The notes under the pieces: generated by a model | Databases searched by the model: none | Told to the model about the DNA's origin: nothing | What the model saw: the letters and a program-made list of their open reading frames with translations, nothing else | Assembly (NCBI GenBank): GCA_040216635.1 | Contig: JAVJOU010000003.1 | Coordinates: 124,001-188,000, forward strand | Origin: UBA1479 sp040216635 | Lineage (GTDB): Bacteria; Pseudomonadota; Alphaproteobacteria; Rhodospirillales; Casp-alpha2 | Direction of reading: 5' to 3' | Length of the DNA: 64,000 bases | Made by a program: the position numbers and the translations under genes | Part shown: positions 9,860-18,836 of the stretch, piece after piece | How the letters are laid out: every line of letters starts with the position of its first letter | How positions within the stretch are numbered: position 1 is the first letter of the stretch

Positions 9860-11524
9860 ATGAAACGCGCTGCTGATATCTTGGTCGATACGCTGGCATT
9901 GCACGGTGTCGATCGGGTGTATTGCGTGCCGGGGGAAAGTTATCTTTCGGTTCTTGATTCCTTGCACGGCAATAACGCCATTCAGGTCGTGTCATGCCGC
10001 CACGAAGGCGGTGCCGGATTCATGGCTGTCGCCGATGCAAAGCTGACGGGCACGCCGGGCGTCGCCCTGGTCAGCCGCGGCCCCGGTGCCTGTAACGCCT
10101 CGATCGCCGTTCATACCTCGCAACAGGATGCGGTGCCGCTGGTGCTGTTCATCGGTCAGGTGCCCCGGGCGGATCTGGGGCGCGGGGCTTTCCAGGAAGT
10201 GGATTACCGCGTCACTTTCGGCGACATGGCCAAACATATCGAGGAAATTCACGAAGCGGATCGCGTGGCTCCCGCCGTGGCTGAAGCCTTCCGGATCGCA
10301 CAGGAAGGCACGCCCGGTCCGGTCGTTGTTGTCCTGCCTGAAGACATGCTGATTGACGCTGTCGACGGTGATGGCGCCCAGCCGCTGCCGCTTGACGTGC
10401 CCAAGGCGACGGATGCCCAGATCAATGCCGCGGCCATGGCTCTTGAAAATGCGAAACAGCCGTTGCTGATCGCAGGCGGCATGCTGCGCCCGGCCGCATC
10501 CCGGTCGACGCTGCTGGCCTGTTCCGAGGTTTGGTCGCTGCCCGTGGCCACCAGCTTCAAGAACCAGGACATGTTCCCCAACCACCACGACCACTTCGCC
10601 GCCCATTTGGGTTATGGCGTGCCGGCGTCGGTGCGGGAAACGTTGGAAGATGCCGATCTGATTCTGGCCGTGGGCACGCGCCTGGGCGACGTCACGACCC
10701 AGGGCTACCTGTTACCCGCAGCCCCGCAGCCCCGCCAGCCGCTGATCCATGTCTATCCCGATGCGGAACACCTGGACCATGTGTTCGATACGGCGCAGGC
10801 GGTCTGCGCCGATCCCCAAGACTTTTTGCTTCGTCTGTCGGGTGTCACCCCGCCCAAGGCTCCGCAGGGCCGGGGTGCCTGGCTGAAGCGGCTGCGCGAC
10901 GCCAACCGCAAGTTGTCGGAATGGAAACCCTGGTCGGCGCCCGACGGCGTTAATTTCGGCCATATCATTCAGGCCTTTTGCGATCAGCTTGCCGATGACG
11001 CGGTGATCACCATGGACGCGGGGAACTTCAATTCCTGGGTCCATCGGTATTTCCCGTTCAAGCCGACGCAGATTCTGCTGGGTGCCGTGTCGGGGGCCAT
11101 GGGCCTGGGTGTGCCGTCGGCGGTTGCGGCTGCCTTGCGCTATCCGGACCGTCAGGTTGTGACCGTTTGCGGCGACGGCGGGACCATGATGACCGGGAAC
11201 GAACTGGCCACCGCCGTGCAGTACGGTGCGCGTGTCCGCATCTTCGTTTCCAACAACAAAAGTTACGGCACCATCCGCCTGCATCAGGAAAAGTCCTTTC
11301 CCGGGCGGATCGAGGGCACGGACCTGGTCAACCCGGATTTCGCCGCCTGGGCCGAAAGCTTCGGGGCCAAGGGCCTGCGCGTGACCTCGTCCGACGAAGC
11401 CGGCCCGGTCCTGGCGGAAGCCTTGGCCCATAACGGCCCTGTGGTGGTCGATGTGGCGGCCTCGCTGGAACATATTTCGGCCTATACCAACCTAAGCAGT
11501 TTGAAATCGGGTCCGGCCGCCTAG
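9860..11524 (+). CDS. Thiamine-diphosphate-dependent enzyme, acetolactate synthase-like
   Basis: A 554-residue protein with all three domains of the ThDP decarboxylase/synthase family. The activating Glu is in CRHEGGAGFMA (about residue 50), FQEVDY follows in the PYR domain, and the C-terminal PP domain has the cofactor motif GDGGTMMTGNELATAVQY ending in SNNKSYGTI. GAGGGAGG precedes the ATG. No small regulatory subunit gene follows, unlike true ilvBH, so a catabolic 2-hydroxyacyl-CoA lyase, a 2-oxoacid decarboxylase or a glyoxylate carboligase-like role are all possible. Its place between the ligase and beta-oxidation genes favours a catabolic job, by inference. Confidence 0.85.
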   Translation: MKRAADILVDTLALHGVDRVYCVPGESYLSVLDSLHGNNAIQVVSCRHEGGAGFMAVADAKLTGTPGVALVSRGPGACNASIAVHTSQQDAVPLVLFIGQVPRADLGRGAFQEVDYRVTFGDMAKHIEEIHEADRVAPAVAEAFRIAQEGTPGPVVVVLPEDMLIDAVDGDGAQPLPLDVPKATDAQINAAAMALENAKQPLLIAGGMLRPAASRSTLLACSEVWSLPVATSFKNQDMFPNHHDHFAAHLGYGVPASVRETLEDADLILAVGTRLGDVTTQGYLLPAAPQPRQPLIHVYPDAEHLDHVFDTAQAVCADPQDFLLRLSGVTPPKAPQGRGAWLKRLRDANRKLSEWKPWSAPDGVNFGHIIQAFCDQLADDAVITMDAGNFNSWVHRYFPFKPTQILLGAVSGAMGLGVPSAVAAALRYPDRQVVTVCGDGGTMMTGNELATAVQYGARVRIFVSNNKSYGTIRLHQEKSFPGRIEGTDLVNPDFAAWAESFGAKGLRVTSSDEAGPVLAEALAHNGPVVVDVAASLEHISAYTNLSSLKSGPAA

Positions 11525-11560
11525 CCGCAACCCCGCAAGAGAAAAAGGGAAACATCACCC

Positions 11561-13660
11561 ATGTCCGCAGCAGCATCCGATACGCCCGTAACCCTGGACG
11601 TCCGTGACCGCATCGCCGTCGTCACCATCGACAGTCCGCCGGTGAACGCCCTTGGCCATGCCGTGCGCTCGGGCGTGATGGCGGCCCTGGACAAGGTCGA
11701 GGCCGATGACGACATCGATGCCGTGGTGATCCGGGGCGGCGGGCGGTGTTTTTCTGGCGGCGCCGACATCCGCGAATTCGGCGCTCCGCCGGCGGAACCG
11801 ACCCTGCGCCAGCTCTGCGCCCGGGCCGAGGAGTTTCCCAAGTATGTCGTCGCGGCCTTGCATTCGACCTCCTTCGGCGGCGGCCTGGAACTGCCGCTCA
11901 GCTGTCATTACCGCATCGCCGATGCGACGGCCAAGATCGCCCTGCCTGAGGTCAAACTGGGCATTGTTCCCGGGTCCGGTGGCACGCAGCGCCTGCCGCG
12001 CATCATCGGGGCCAAGCGGGCGTTGAAGGTCATCCTTTCGGGTGATCCGTTTTCCGCGCAAGAGGCTCTTAACCTGGGCGTGCTGGATGCCATTGTCGAA
12101 GGTGATCTGACGGTCGATGCGGTCGCCTTCGCGGGCAAGCTGGTGGCCGATAAGGCGCCATTGCGCAAGGTGCGTGATCTGGATGTTTCCGACGCAGGTC
12201 CCGAGGTGTTTGAAGACGCACGCAAGACCTGGGAACGCCGATCCCGCGGTCTTCTGGCGCCGCTGGCCTGCATCGATTGCGTCGAGATCGCGGCCAGCCA
12301 GCCGTTCGACGACGGCATGGAGGCGGAGCGCGAAATTTTCGTAAAGTGCCGGGAATCCGATCAATCCAAGGCGCAGCGTCATCTGTTTTTTGCCGAACGC
12401 GAAGCCGCCAAGGTCAAGGACGTGCCCCGCGACACGCAGAAGCGCCCCATCAACACGGCCGCCGTTGTCGGCTGCGGCACCATGGGGGGCGGCATCGCCA
12501 TGTGCTTGGCCAATGTGGGCATTCCCGTGACGGTTCTGGAAACATCGGAAGATGCGCTAAAGGCCGGCATGGCCAAGGTTGAAAAGAATTACGCCGCGAC
12601 CGTGTCCAAGGGCCGCCTTGCCCAGGACGAGATGGATAAGCGGATGGGACTGATCACCGGCACCACGAACTACGCCGATTTGGGCCCCGCCGATATCGTG
12701 ATCGAGGCCGTGTTCGAGGAAATGGACCTGAAGAAGGATATCTTCGGCCAGTTGGACGCGGTCATGAAACCGGGTGCCGTTCTGGCGACCAATACATCGA
12801 CCCTGGATATCGACGAGATCGCGTCGGCCACCAAACGTCCGGCCGATGTCATCGGGACCCATTTCTTCAGCCCGGCCAACGTTATGAAGCTGATGGAAAA
12901 CGTGCGCGGCAAGGACACGGCCAAGGACGTGATCGCCACGGTCATGGATTTGGGCAAGCGGATCGAGAAAATCCCGGTTCTGGTCGGCAATTGCGACGGT
13001 TTCGTCGGCAACCGCATGTATCACCGCTATACCCGGCAGGCCTATTTCCTGTTGGAAGAAGGGGCTTTGCCGCAGCAGATCGACAAGGTGTTTCTTGATT
13101 TCGGTTTCGCCATGGGCCCCATGGCCGTGGGCGATCTGGCGGGCCTGGATGTTTCCTATTTGGTGCGTCAGCGTCAGGTGAAATTCAAGAAACCGGATGA
13201 GCGCTGGCCCGTGGCCGCTGACCGTGTGGTCGAAGCCGGCCGCAAGGGCCAGAAGACCATGGCCGGTTGGTATCGCTATGAAGAAGGGTCCCGCAAGCCG
13301 TTGCCGGATCCTGAGGTGCAGAAAATCATCGAGGAAACCTCGGCGGAACTGGGCATCGAGCGCCGAGAGATTTCGGACCGGGAAATCCACGAACGCTGTT
13401 TCTATGCATTGATCAATGAAGGGGCGAAAATTCTCGACGAAGGCATGGCCCAGCGGGCATCGGACATTGATATCGTCTGGATCAACGGATACGGCTTCCC
13501 CATTGCCAAGGGCGGGCCCATGTTCCACGCCGACCAAGTGGGCGCAGCCCATGTTTATGAACGCCTAGCCCATTGGGCGAAGGAGGCTTCGCCGGCCCTG
13601 GAGCCGGCACCGCTTCTGGAAAAGCTCGCCCGCACCGGCGGCACTTTTGCCGATCTATAG
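11561..13660 (+). CDS. Enoyl-CoA hydratase / 3-hydroxyacyl-CoA dehydrogenase fusion
   Basis: A 699-residue bifunctional beta-oxidation enzyme with an N-terminal crotonase domain and a C-terminal dehydrogenase. The crotonase oxyanion segments are SGGADIREFG and FGGGLELPLSCHYRIA, and LPEVKLGIVPGSGGTQRLPR carries the second catalytic Glu. The NAD site is VVGCGTMGGGIAMCLAN, and HFFSPANVMKLMEN and GNCDGFVGNRM mark the catalytic His region. Domain order matches FadJ/FadB and peroxisomal multifunctional enzyme. It has 37 bases to the ThDP gene and 54 to the thiolase, fitting one operon; it makes the 3-ketoacyl-CoA that the thiolase cleaves. Confidence 0.95.
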   Translation: MSAAASDTPVTLDVRDRIAVVTIDSPPVNALGHAVRSGVMAALDKVEADDDIDAVVIRGGGRCFSGGADIREFGAPPAEPTLRQLCARAEEFPKYVVAALHSTSFGGGLELPLSCHYRIADATAKIALPEVKLGIVPGSGGTQRLPRIIGAKRALKVILSGDPFSAQEALNLGVLDAIVEGDLTVDAVAFAGKLVADKAPLRKVRDLDVSDAGPEVFEDARKTWERRSRGLLAPLACIDCVEIAASQPFDDGMEAEREIFVKCRESDQSKAQRHLFFAEREAAKVKDVPRDTQKRPINTAAVVGCGTMGGGIAMCLANVGIPVTVLETSEDALKAGMAKVEKNYAATVSKGRLAQDEMDKRMGLITGTTNYADLGPADIVIEAVFEEMDLKKDIFGQLDAVMKPGAVLATNTSTLDIDEIASATKRPADVIGTHFFSPANVMKLMENVRGKDTAKDVIATVMDLGKRIEKIPVLVGNCDGFVGNRMYHRYTRQAYFLLEEGALPQQIDKVFLDFGFAMGPMAVGDLAGLDVSYLVRQRQVKFKKPDERWPVAADRVVEAGRKGQKTMAGWYRYEEGSRKPLPDPEVQKIIEETSAELGIERREISDREIHERCFYALINEGAKILDEGMAQRASDIDIVWINGYGFPIAKGGPMFHADQVGAAHVYERLAHWAKEASPALEPAPLLEKLARTGGTFADL

Positions 13661-13714
13661 GCCGGCACAAAGACAAACCGACACCTGATATCTCGTAGAC
13701 AAGGATTTAAGACA

Positions 13715-14896
13715 ATGGACCGCGCCGTCATCGTTTCCACCGCACGCACCCCCATCGGCAAGGCCGGTCGCGGGGCGTTCAACAACACCCATGGCGCAAC
13801 CCTGGCGGGACACGTCATCAAGCATGCCGTTCAGCGCGCCGGCATCGACCCGGCCGAGGTCGAGGACGTGGTGCTGGGCTGCGGCATGCCCGAAGGGGCG
13901 ACGGGTAAGAACATCGCCCGCATGTCGGTGGTGCGCGCGGGACTGCCCGTATCGACCAGCGGCACGACCATCAACCGGTTGTGCGCATCGGGTCTGCAGG
14001 CCATTGCCGTGGCCGCCAACCGGGTGGTCATGGACGGTGTGCCCGTGGCCGTCGGCGGCGGTTTGGAAAGCATCAGTTTGGTCCGGGACAGCGCCATGGC
14101 CAATGAAGCCAAGGAAGACTGGCTGATGGCGCATAAACCGGAAATGTGGATTCCCATGATCGATACGGCCGACATCGTGGCCGAACGCTACAAGGTTTCC
14201 CGCGAGGCACAGGACGAATACGCGCTTGAAAGCCAATTGCGCACGGCGGCGGCCCAACAGGCTGGACGATTCGATGACGAGATCGTGCCGCTTGCCACCA
14301 AGAAGCTGATCAAGAACAAGGAAACGGGTGAAATCACGGAACAAGACGTGACGCTGGAACAGGACGAAGGCAATCGCCCGACGACGACGCTGGAAGGTCT
14401 CGCCAAGCTGGAGCCGGTCATGGGCCCGGGCAAATACATCACGGCAGGCAATGCGTCCCAGCTTTCGGACGGGGCATCGGCCTGTGTGGTGATGTCCGAG
14501 AAAGAAGCCGAACGCCGCGGTCTGCAACCGCTCGGCATTTTCAAGGGATTGGCGACAGCGGGTTGCGAGCCGGATGAAATGGGCATCGGGCCCGTATTTG
14601 CCATTCCGCGCCTGTTGGAACGCCAGGGTCTGAAGATCGATGACATCGACCTTTGGGAATTGAACGAAGCCTTTGCATCACAGGTGGTTTATTGCCGCGA
14701 TAAGCTGGGCATTCCGCAGGAAAACCTGAACGTGGACGGCGGCGGCATTTCCGTCGGCCATCCCTTCGGTATGACGGGCGCGCGCCTGACCGGCCACATA
14801 CTGATCGAAGGCAAGCGCCGTGGCGCCAAGAACGTGGTTGTCACCATGTGTGTCGGCGGTGGAATGGGGGCGGCTGGTTTGTTCGAAATCTGCTGA
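13715..14896 (+). CDS. Acetyl-CoA C-acyltransferase (thiolase)
   Basis: A 393-residue thiolase that splits 3-ketoacyl-CoA with CoA to release acetyl-CoA. The nucleophilic Cys is in NRLCASGLQA (residue 90); GGGISVGHPFGMTGAR contains the catalytic His, and CVGGGMGAAGLFE holds the second Cys. The ATG at 13715 follows AAGGA. It is the last gene of the rightward beta-oxidation run and ends convergently with the MHYT kinase. Confidence 0.94.
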   Translation: MDRAVIVSTARTPIGKAGRGAFNNTHGATLAGHVIKHAVQRAGIDPAEVEDVVLGCGMPEGATGKNIARMSVVRAGLPVSTSGTTINRLCASGLQAIAVAANRVVMDGVPVAVGGGLESISLVRDSAMANEAKEDWLMAHKPEMWIPMIDTADIVAERYKVSREAQDEYALESQLRTAAAQQAGRFDDEIVPLATKKLIKNKETGEITEQDVTLEQDEGNRPTTTLEGLAKLEPVMGPGKYITAGNASQLSDGASACVVMSEKEAERRGLQPLGIFKGLATAGCEPDEMGIGPVFAIPRLLERQGLKIDDIDLWELNEAFASQVVYCRDKLGIPQENLNVDGGGISVGHPFGMTGARLTGHILIEGKRRGAKNVVVTMCVGGGMGAAGLFEIC

Positions 14897-14931
14897 ACGG
14901 ACACGAATGCCGGACAATCGTGGCCAAGAGC

Positions 14932-16902
14932 TCAGGCAGCGTTTACGTTGCGCGGCCAATAGGTCGTGGCGGTCGTACCGCTGCCTGGTTCGCTTATGAG
15001 TTCAAGCTTGCCGCCATTCAGAACCATCAGGCGATTGACGATATAGAGCCCTAGGCCCGCCCCTTTGACGGCGCCTTGGGTCTCGGAATATTGGTATGCA
15101 GCCTTGGCTTTCAGGAATGGTTGGCCGACGGCGCTGAGCATGTCTTCGGGAATGCCGGGGCCGTTGTCGGTAATCAAAACCTTGGCGAAGCCGTTCACAA
15201 GGTCTGAATCAATTCGGATTTCGACGTTCACACCCTCGCCGCCGTGACTGATCGAATTGGTCGTGAGGTTGAGCATGATCTGGCGGAAGGATTGTTTGTC
15301 CGCCGTGATAAGCACGGGCGATTCAGATGCCAGAACGGAAAGGTTCAGGTTTGCGCGATCATTTGTCGATTGCAGTGACCGGATCAGGTTTTCGACTTCG
15401 ATAACCGCATCGAATGTTTCCGGCTCCAGGGCCCGGCCCCCGGCTTCGATCATGGATACGTCCAGGATTTCATTGACCAGGGATAACAGGTGGCGGCCGC
15501 TTGTGCGGATATCGCCCAGATAATCGATGATCAGTTTGGGGTCCTGGCGCATTTGCTCCATTTCCAGCAGCAGATCGGCCATCCCGATAACCGCATTCAG
15601 TGGCGTGCGAAGTTCATGGCTCATGTGCGATATGAATTCGGACTTGGCTTGGCTGGCTTTTTCCGCCGTTTCCTTGGCGCGGGCCAGGGCGGCCGCCACG
15701 ACATTGCGTTCGGTGATGTCGCGCAACGCGGCAACGATGACCGAGCGTTCGTTCTGCATGCCTTCCGTCAACGCGGCTTCCAGATAAAGGTTGCTTCCGT
15801 CCTTTCGGCGCCCGATGACTTCGAACCCGTTCCCGTCGGGGGACCGGGATGACGGGTCTGAAAAATACTGCAGCATCTGGGCCCGTTCCGAATTGGTGCG
15901 AAGGTTCGATAACAGATGGGAAATGTTAAGTCCGATAAGCTCGTTCACGGGATAGCCGAAAATCCGCACAGCGGCCGGATTACAGGTTTCGATCGTACCG
16001 TTTGTATCCAGCGTGATCACCGCATCGGCGACATTGTCCAAAATCAATTGAAGGCGCTGCGCGGTCTGATGGGCGCGTTGGCTGGCCTCCATGCGGTGGA
16101 ATACCTCGCTTGCGAGCCGCCGGTCGAACACCACGGCGGCGATGCCGGCGATTAAGATCAATGAGGCGACAATGGCGGTTGCACCGGCCAGAACGTCGGA
16201 ATCCAAATTCTGTAACAGGCTGCTCGACCCGGTCCGGGAAAAGCATATCGTCGATCCCATCGCCGTGTAGTGCATGCCGGCAACAGCACAGCCGATAAGC
16301 AGGGCGGAAAAGGCTTCGTTTGTAATTGTGCGAAGCATATTGCGGCGGGATGCGCGGAAGGCAACCCAAAGGGCGCACATCGCGAGGCTGATGGCGACGA
16401 CGAGTGACAGCGCGAACAGCCAGAAATCGTATCGGATATAGGCGTCGAATTCGACGGCGGCCATGCCGGTGTAATGCATCAGCCCGATACCGGCTCCCAG
16501 CACCACACCGCCAAGAACCAAGCGCGCGCGCGTAACATTGGCATGGGCGACGATCTGCAGATTCCATGCACTTGCAAGGACAGCGGGCAGGGCCGACAGG
16601 AACGTGATCGCCGGGTCGTAACCAACGGGGATCGGCAGGCGATACGCCAGCATGCCGACGAAGTGCATGGCCCAAATGCCCAGCCCCATGATCAGGGCGC
16701 CGCCGGTCATCCAAAAATAGCGTGCCTTGCTGTTTTCGTGTTCGGCGATCCGGTGCAGTAAATGGATAAAGGCGAAACCGGCAAGCGTCGCAACAAAGAA
16801 GGAAAGCAGCACCAACCACAGGTTATAGGTGGCCGGCAATACGACGGACGGGTCCACGTAGAGCGCGAAAAACTGCGACGGATCAAATATCGAAGACCAC
16901 AT
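14932..16902 (-). CDS. MHYT-domain sensor histidine kinase with PAS domain
   Basis: A 656-residue kinase. The N-terminal seven-helix MHYT sensor has three signature repeats: MHFVGM (residue 79), MHYTGM (142) and MHYTAM (210). MHYT domains are proposed to sense oxygen, CO or NO through copper. A PAS domain (ILDNVADAVITLD, FGYPVNELIG) follows, then HisKA with SHMSHELRTPLNAV (His 429) and HATPase with ITDNGPGIPEDM and KGAGLGLYIV. Most MHYT proteins carry GGDEF/EAL domains; a kinase output is less common. No response regulator is adjacent. Confidence 0.92.
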   Translation of the reverse strand: MWSSIFDPSQFFALYVDPSVVLPATYNLWLVLLSFFVATLAGFAFIHLLHRIAEHENSKARYFWMTGGALIMGLGIWAMHFVGMLAYRLPIPVGYDPAITFLSALPAVLASAWNLQIVAHANVTRARLVLGGVVLGAGIGLMHYTGMAAVEFDAYIRYDFWLFALSLVVAISLAMCALWVAFRASRRNMLRTITNEAFSALLIGCAVAGMHYTAMGSTICFSRTGSSSLLQNLDSDVLAGATAIVASLILIAGIAAVVFDRRLASEVFHRMEASQRAHQTAQRLQLILDNVADAVITLDTNGTIETCNPAAVRIFGYPVNELIGLNISHLLSNLRTNSERAQMLQYFSDPSSRSPDGNGFEVIGRRKDGSNLYLEAALTEGMQNERSVIVAALRDITERNVVAAALARAKETAEKASQAKSEFISHMSHELRTPLNAVIGMADLLLEMEQMRQDPKLIIDYLGDIRTSGRHLLSLVNEILDVSMIEAGGRALEPETFDAVIEVENLIRSLQSTNDRANLNLSVLASESPVLITADKQSFRQIMLNLTTNSISHGGEGVNVEIRIDSDLVNGFAKVLITDNGPGIPEDMLSAVGQPFLKAKAAYQYSETQGAVKGAGLGLYIVNRLMVLNGGKLELISEPGSGTTATTYWPRNVNAA

Positions 16903-17202
16903 GGTTAATTTGTCTGGATCCCTGGGGGCGCTGCAAATGAGTTAAGTTGGTCATTGACCGCGCGGATGAGAGGAGGACTGTCTAACCTATGAAATTCCGT
17001 GACTTTCCCTTCGTTGGGTAATTAAGGCATTCCGGCTCTCTTACGGCTTTCCGCATGGTAAAAAATGCCATAGAAGTTGGCAAACATACATATGTCTTCA
17101 GGTTAGTCTTTGAATCCATCCGTATAGGGTGTGCATTGGTGTGCGATGGCCCGTCCCGCATTCTTCCCATCCGTCTGTATTCAATAAAACGGTTACCGCG
17201 TC
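16903..17202. other. AT-rich gene-free stretch between divergent genes
   Basis: About 300 bases between the MHYT kinase and racemase starts. It contains one inverted repeat, TGCCA-N7-TGGCA (17066 to 17082), which could be an operator. I see no RNA gene or convincing ORF in it. Confidence 0.4.
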
Positions 17203-17865
17203 ATGACGAAACAGATCGCCCTTATTCACGCCACGCGCGAGGCCATTGCGCCGGTTGAAACCGCTTTTCGGGATTTGTGGCCCGGTGCCGACCATTGGAC
17301 GCTGCTTGACGAAAGCCTCACGGTTGATCTCGCGGCGGCGGGAAGCAAGCTGACGCCCGAATTGGTTGATCGGTTTCTCGATTTGGCTGCCTATGCGGCG
17401 GCACGCCGCCCGGATGGTATTCTGTTCACCTGTTCGGCCTTTGGCGCCGCCATCGACGAGGTGGCCAAGACTTATGATGTGCCTGTGCTCAAACCGAATG
17501 AGGCTGTGCTTGATGAAGCCCTGGCAAAGGGCGGGCGGGTCGGTCTGCTGGCCACGCATCCGCAGACATTACCGGATATGACGGCGGAATTGGAACGCCT
17601 GGCATCGGCGCGTGGTGTCGATATCACCGTGGTTCCCTTGCTGGTTGAAGGGGCGTGGGCGGACCTTGGCGCCGGGCGGCGGGATGCCCATGACCGGGCC
17701 GTGGTCGAAGCCGCCCCCCGGCTCAGCGATTGCGGGGCAATCGCGCTGGCGCAGTTTTCCATGGCGCCCTTGGCCGGTGAGATCGCGGCACGTACAGATC
17801 TGCCCATTCTGACCAGCCCGCATGCCGCCGTGGCGGAAATGAAACGCCGGGTGACGGGGGCTTAA
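17203..17865 (+). CDS. Asp/Glu/hydantoin racemase family protein
   Basis: A 220-residue protein with the two half-domains of the aspartate/glutamate racemase superfamily. The first catalytic region is present (ILFTCSAFGAAIDE, Cys at about residue 73). The second, normally containing another Cys, reads ALAQFSMAPL, so there is no second Cys. Single-Cys members include arylmalonate decarboxylase-like enzymes, so this may not be a true racemase. No ribosome site stands out before the ATG. Substrate and partners are unknown. Confidence 0.75.
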   Translation: MTKQIALIHATREAIAPVETAFRDLWPGADHWTLLDESLTVDLAAAGSKLTPELVDRFLDLAAYAAARRPDGILFTCSAFGAAIDEVAKTYDVPVLKPNEAVLDEALAKGGRVGLLATHPQTLPDMTAELERLASARGVDITVVPLLVEGAWADLGAGRRDAHDRAVVEAAPRLSDCGAIALAQFSMAPLAGEIAARTDLPILTSPHAAVAEMKRRVTGA

Positions 17866-17898
17866 GGATATCCGGTCTGATTGACCGGATTACAGAGC

Positions 17899-18048
17899 TT
17901 ATGATTGCGTGAACAGCATCGCCGCCACACCGATGCCGATGGCGATCAACACACCGAAAATGATGACATCCCGCATCGACTTGGACGACGTTCGATGTTG
18001 ATTCTCGGCTTGGCTTTCGGGCGGTTGGCCTGTGGGGTTGGTGTCCAT
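17899..18048 (-). CDS. 49-residue single-span membrane protein under an EcfG-type promoter
   Basis: A small gene with a hydrophilic 25-residue N-terminus (MDTNPTGQPPESQ...) and one membrane helix (VIIFGVLIAIGIGVAAMLF). GGAGGAAG precedes the ATG at 18048. A perfect general-stress promoter, GGAAC-N16-CGTT, lies just upstream on the same strand. This combination makes a short real gene likely. It may be a small stress-response membrane protein. It is divergent from the ECF sigma factor gene; a direct link to that sigma factor is not shown. Confidence 0.75.
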   Translation of the reverse strand: MDTNPTGQPPESQAENQHRTSSKSMRDVIIFGVLIAIGIGVAAMLFTQS

Positions 18049-18082
18049 GATCTGCTTCCTCCATACGACCGATCATTGGATA

Positions 18083-18107
18083 AACGACCTGGGCGGGCAT
18101 TGGTTCC
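18083..18107 (-). promoter_or_regulatory. EcfG-type general stress promoter
   Basis: On the minus strand GGAAC (18107 to 18103) is followed after exactly 16 bases by CGTT (18086 to 18083), matching the alphaproteobacterial EcfG/SigT consensus GGAAC-N16-17-CGTT. Transcription would begin roughly 25 bases before the small membrane protein's start codon. Confidence 0.7.
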
Positions 18108-18173
18108 GGTCTGGGGGATGATTTTTCCTATGCCTGCGGGCCGATAGCCGGGAAATATGTTAAGATCGGGGGC

Positions 18174-18653
18174 ATGACCGAGAGGCGACTCATGCAGGCG
18201 ATCGAGGATCAAATTCCCCAATTGCAGCGTTATGCGCGTTTCCTCGAAGCCGCGCCCGACCGGGCGGACGACCTGTTACAGGATTGTCTGGAACGGGGGG
18301 TGTCGTGCATGGACCGGTTCGAGACCGGGACGGACATGCGGGCCTGGTTGTTCACCATCATGCATAACCTGTTTATCGACCGTGCGCGTCGGCGGCAACG
18401 GCGAGCCCCCCATGTTCCGGTCGAGGATTGGCTTGTGGAAATCGGTCAACCGCCCGACCAGATCGACCGCTTGCGGCTTAAGGATCTGGACCGTGCCCTG
18501 GCGGGCCTGAAACCCCGGGACCGGCGGATTTTACGCCTGGTGGTTATCGAAGGAAAACCCTACCGCGACGTGGCGCGCGAGTTGGATATCGCCGTCGGAA
18601 CGGTGAAAAGCGGCCTGTCCAGGGCGCGAAGGCGCCTGGCCCGCGCGGCCTGA
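18174..18653 (+). CDS. ECF-type RNA polymerase sigma factor
   Basis: A 159-residue sigma-70 family protein with only regions 2 and 4. Region 2 has DDLLQDCLERGV and RAWLFTIMHNLFIDRARR; region 4 has LKPRDRRILRLVVIEGKPYRDVARELDIAVGTVKSGLSRAR, the helix-turn-helix that reads the -35 element. It directs RNA polymerase to a small set of promoters. No anti-sigma gene is adjacent downstream. Its own promoter has no obvious EcfG box. Whether it is the EcfG of the organism or another ECF group cannot be settled here. Confidence 0.9.
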   Translation: MTERRLMQAIEDQIPQLQRYARFLEAAPDRADDLLQDCLERGVSCMDRFETGTDMRAWLFTIMHNLFIDRARRRQRRAPHVPVEDWLVEIGQPPDQIDRLRLKDLDRALAGLKPRDRRILRLVVIEGKPYRDVARELDIAVGTVKSGLSRARRRLARAA

Positions 18654-18836
18654 TTCTGCCCGGTTGCGGCCGCGAAATCGCCGTATTCGTTTCATCAAAC
18701 GGAAACCTGTCCCGTATTTCGGAATGCGTCCTTGCGATCCGTTCAATCCCTTCAGACGTCAGTAGCGCGTACAGCCGGCAATGCGGTTTGCGCATATCGT
18801 TTCACGCATTGCTGCGAACAGAGAGAAGAGGATCAC

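Noticed and set aside
16990..17020. Nine-codon mini-ORF after AGGAGG, a leader-peptide candidate
   Set aside because: The spacing from the ribosome site is about 12 bases and no downstream attenuator or matching amino-acid gene is present.
18660..18836. A second EcfG promoter before the coiled-coil gene
   Set aside because: GGAAT-N14-CGTT is near-consensus but has the wrong spacing and one mismatch.
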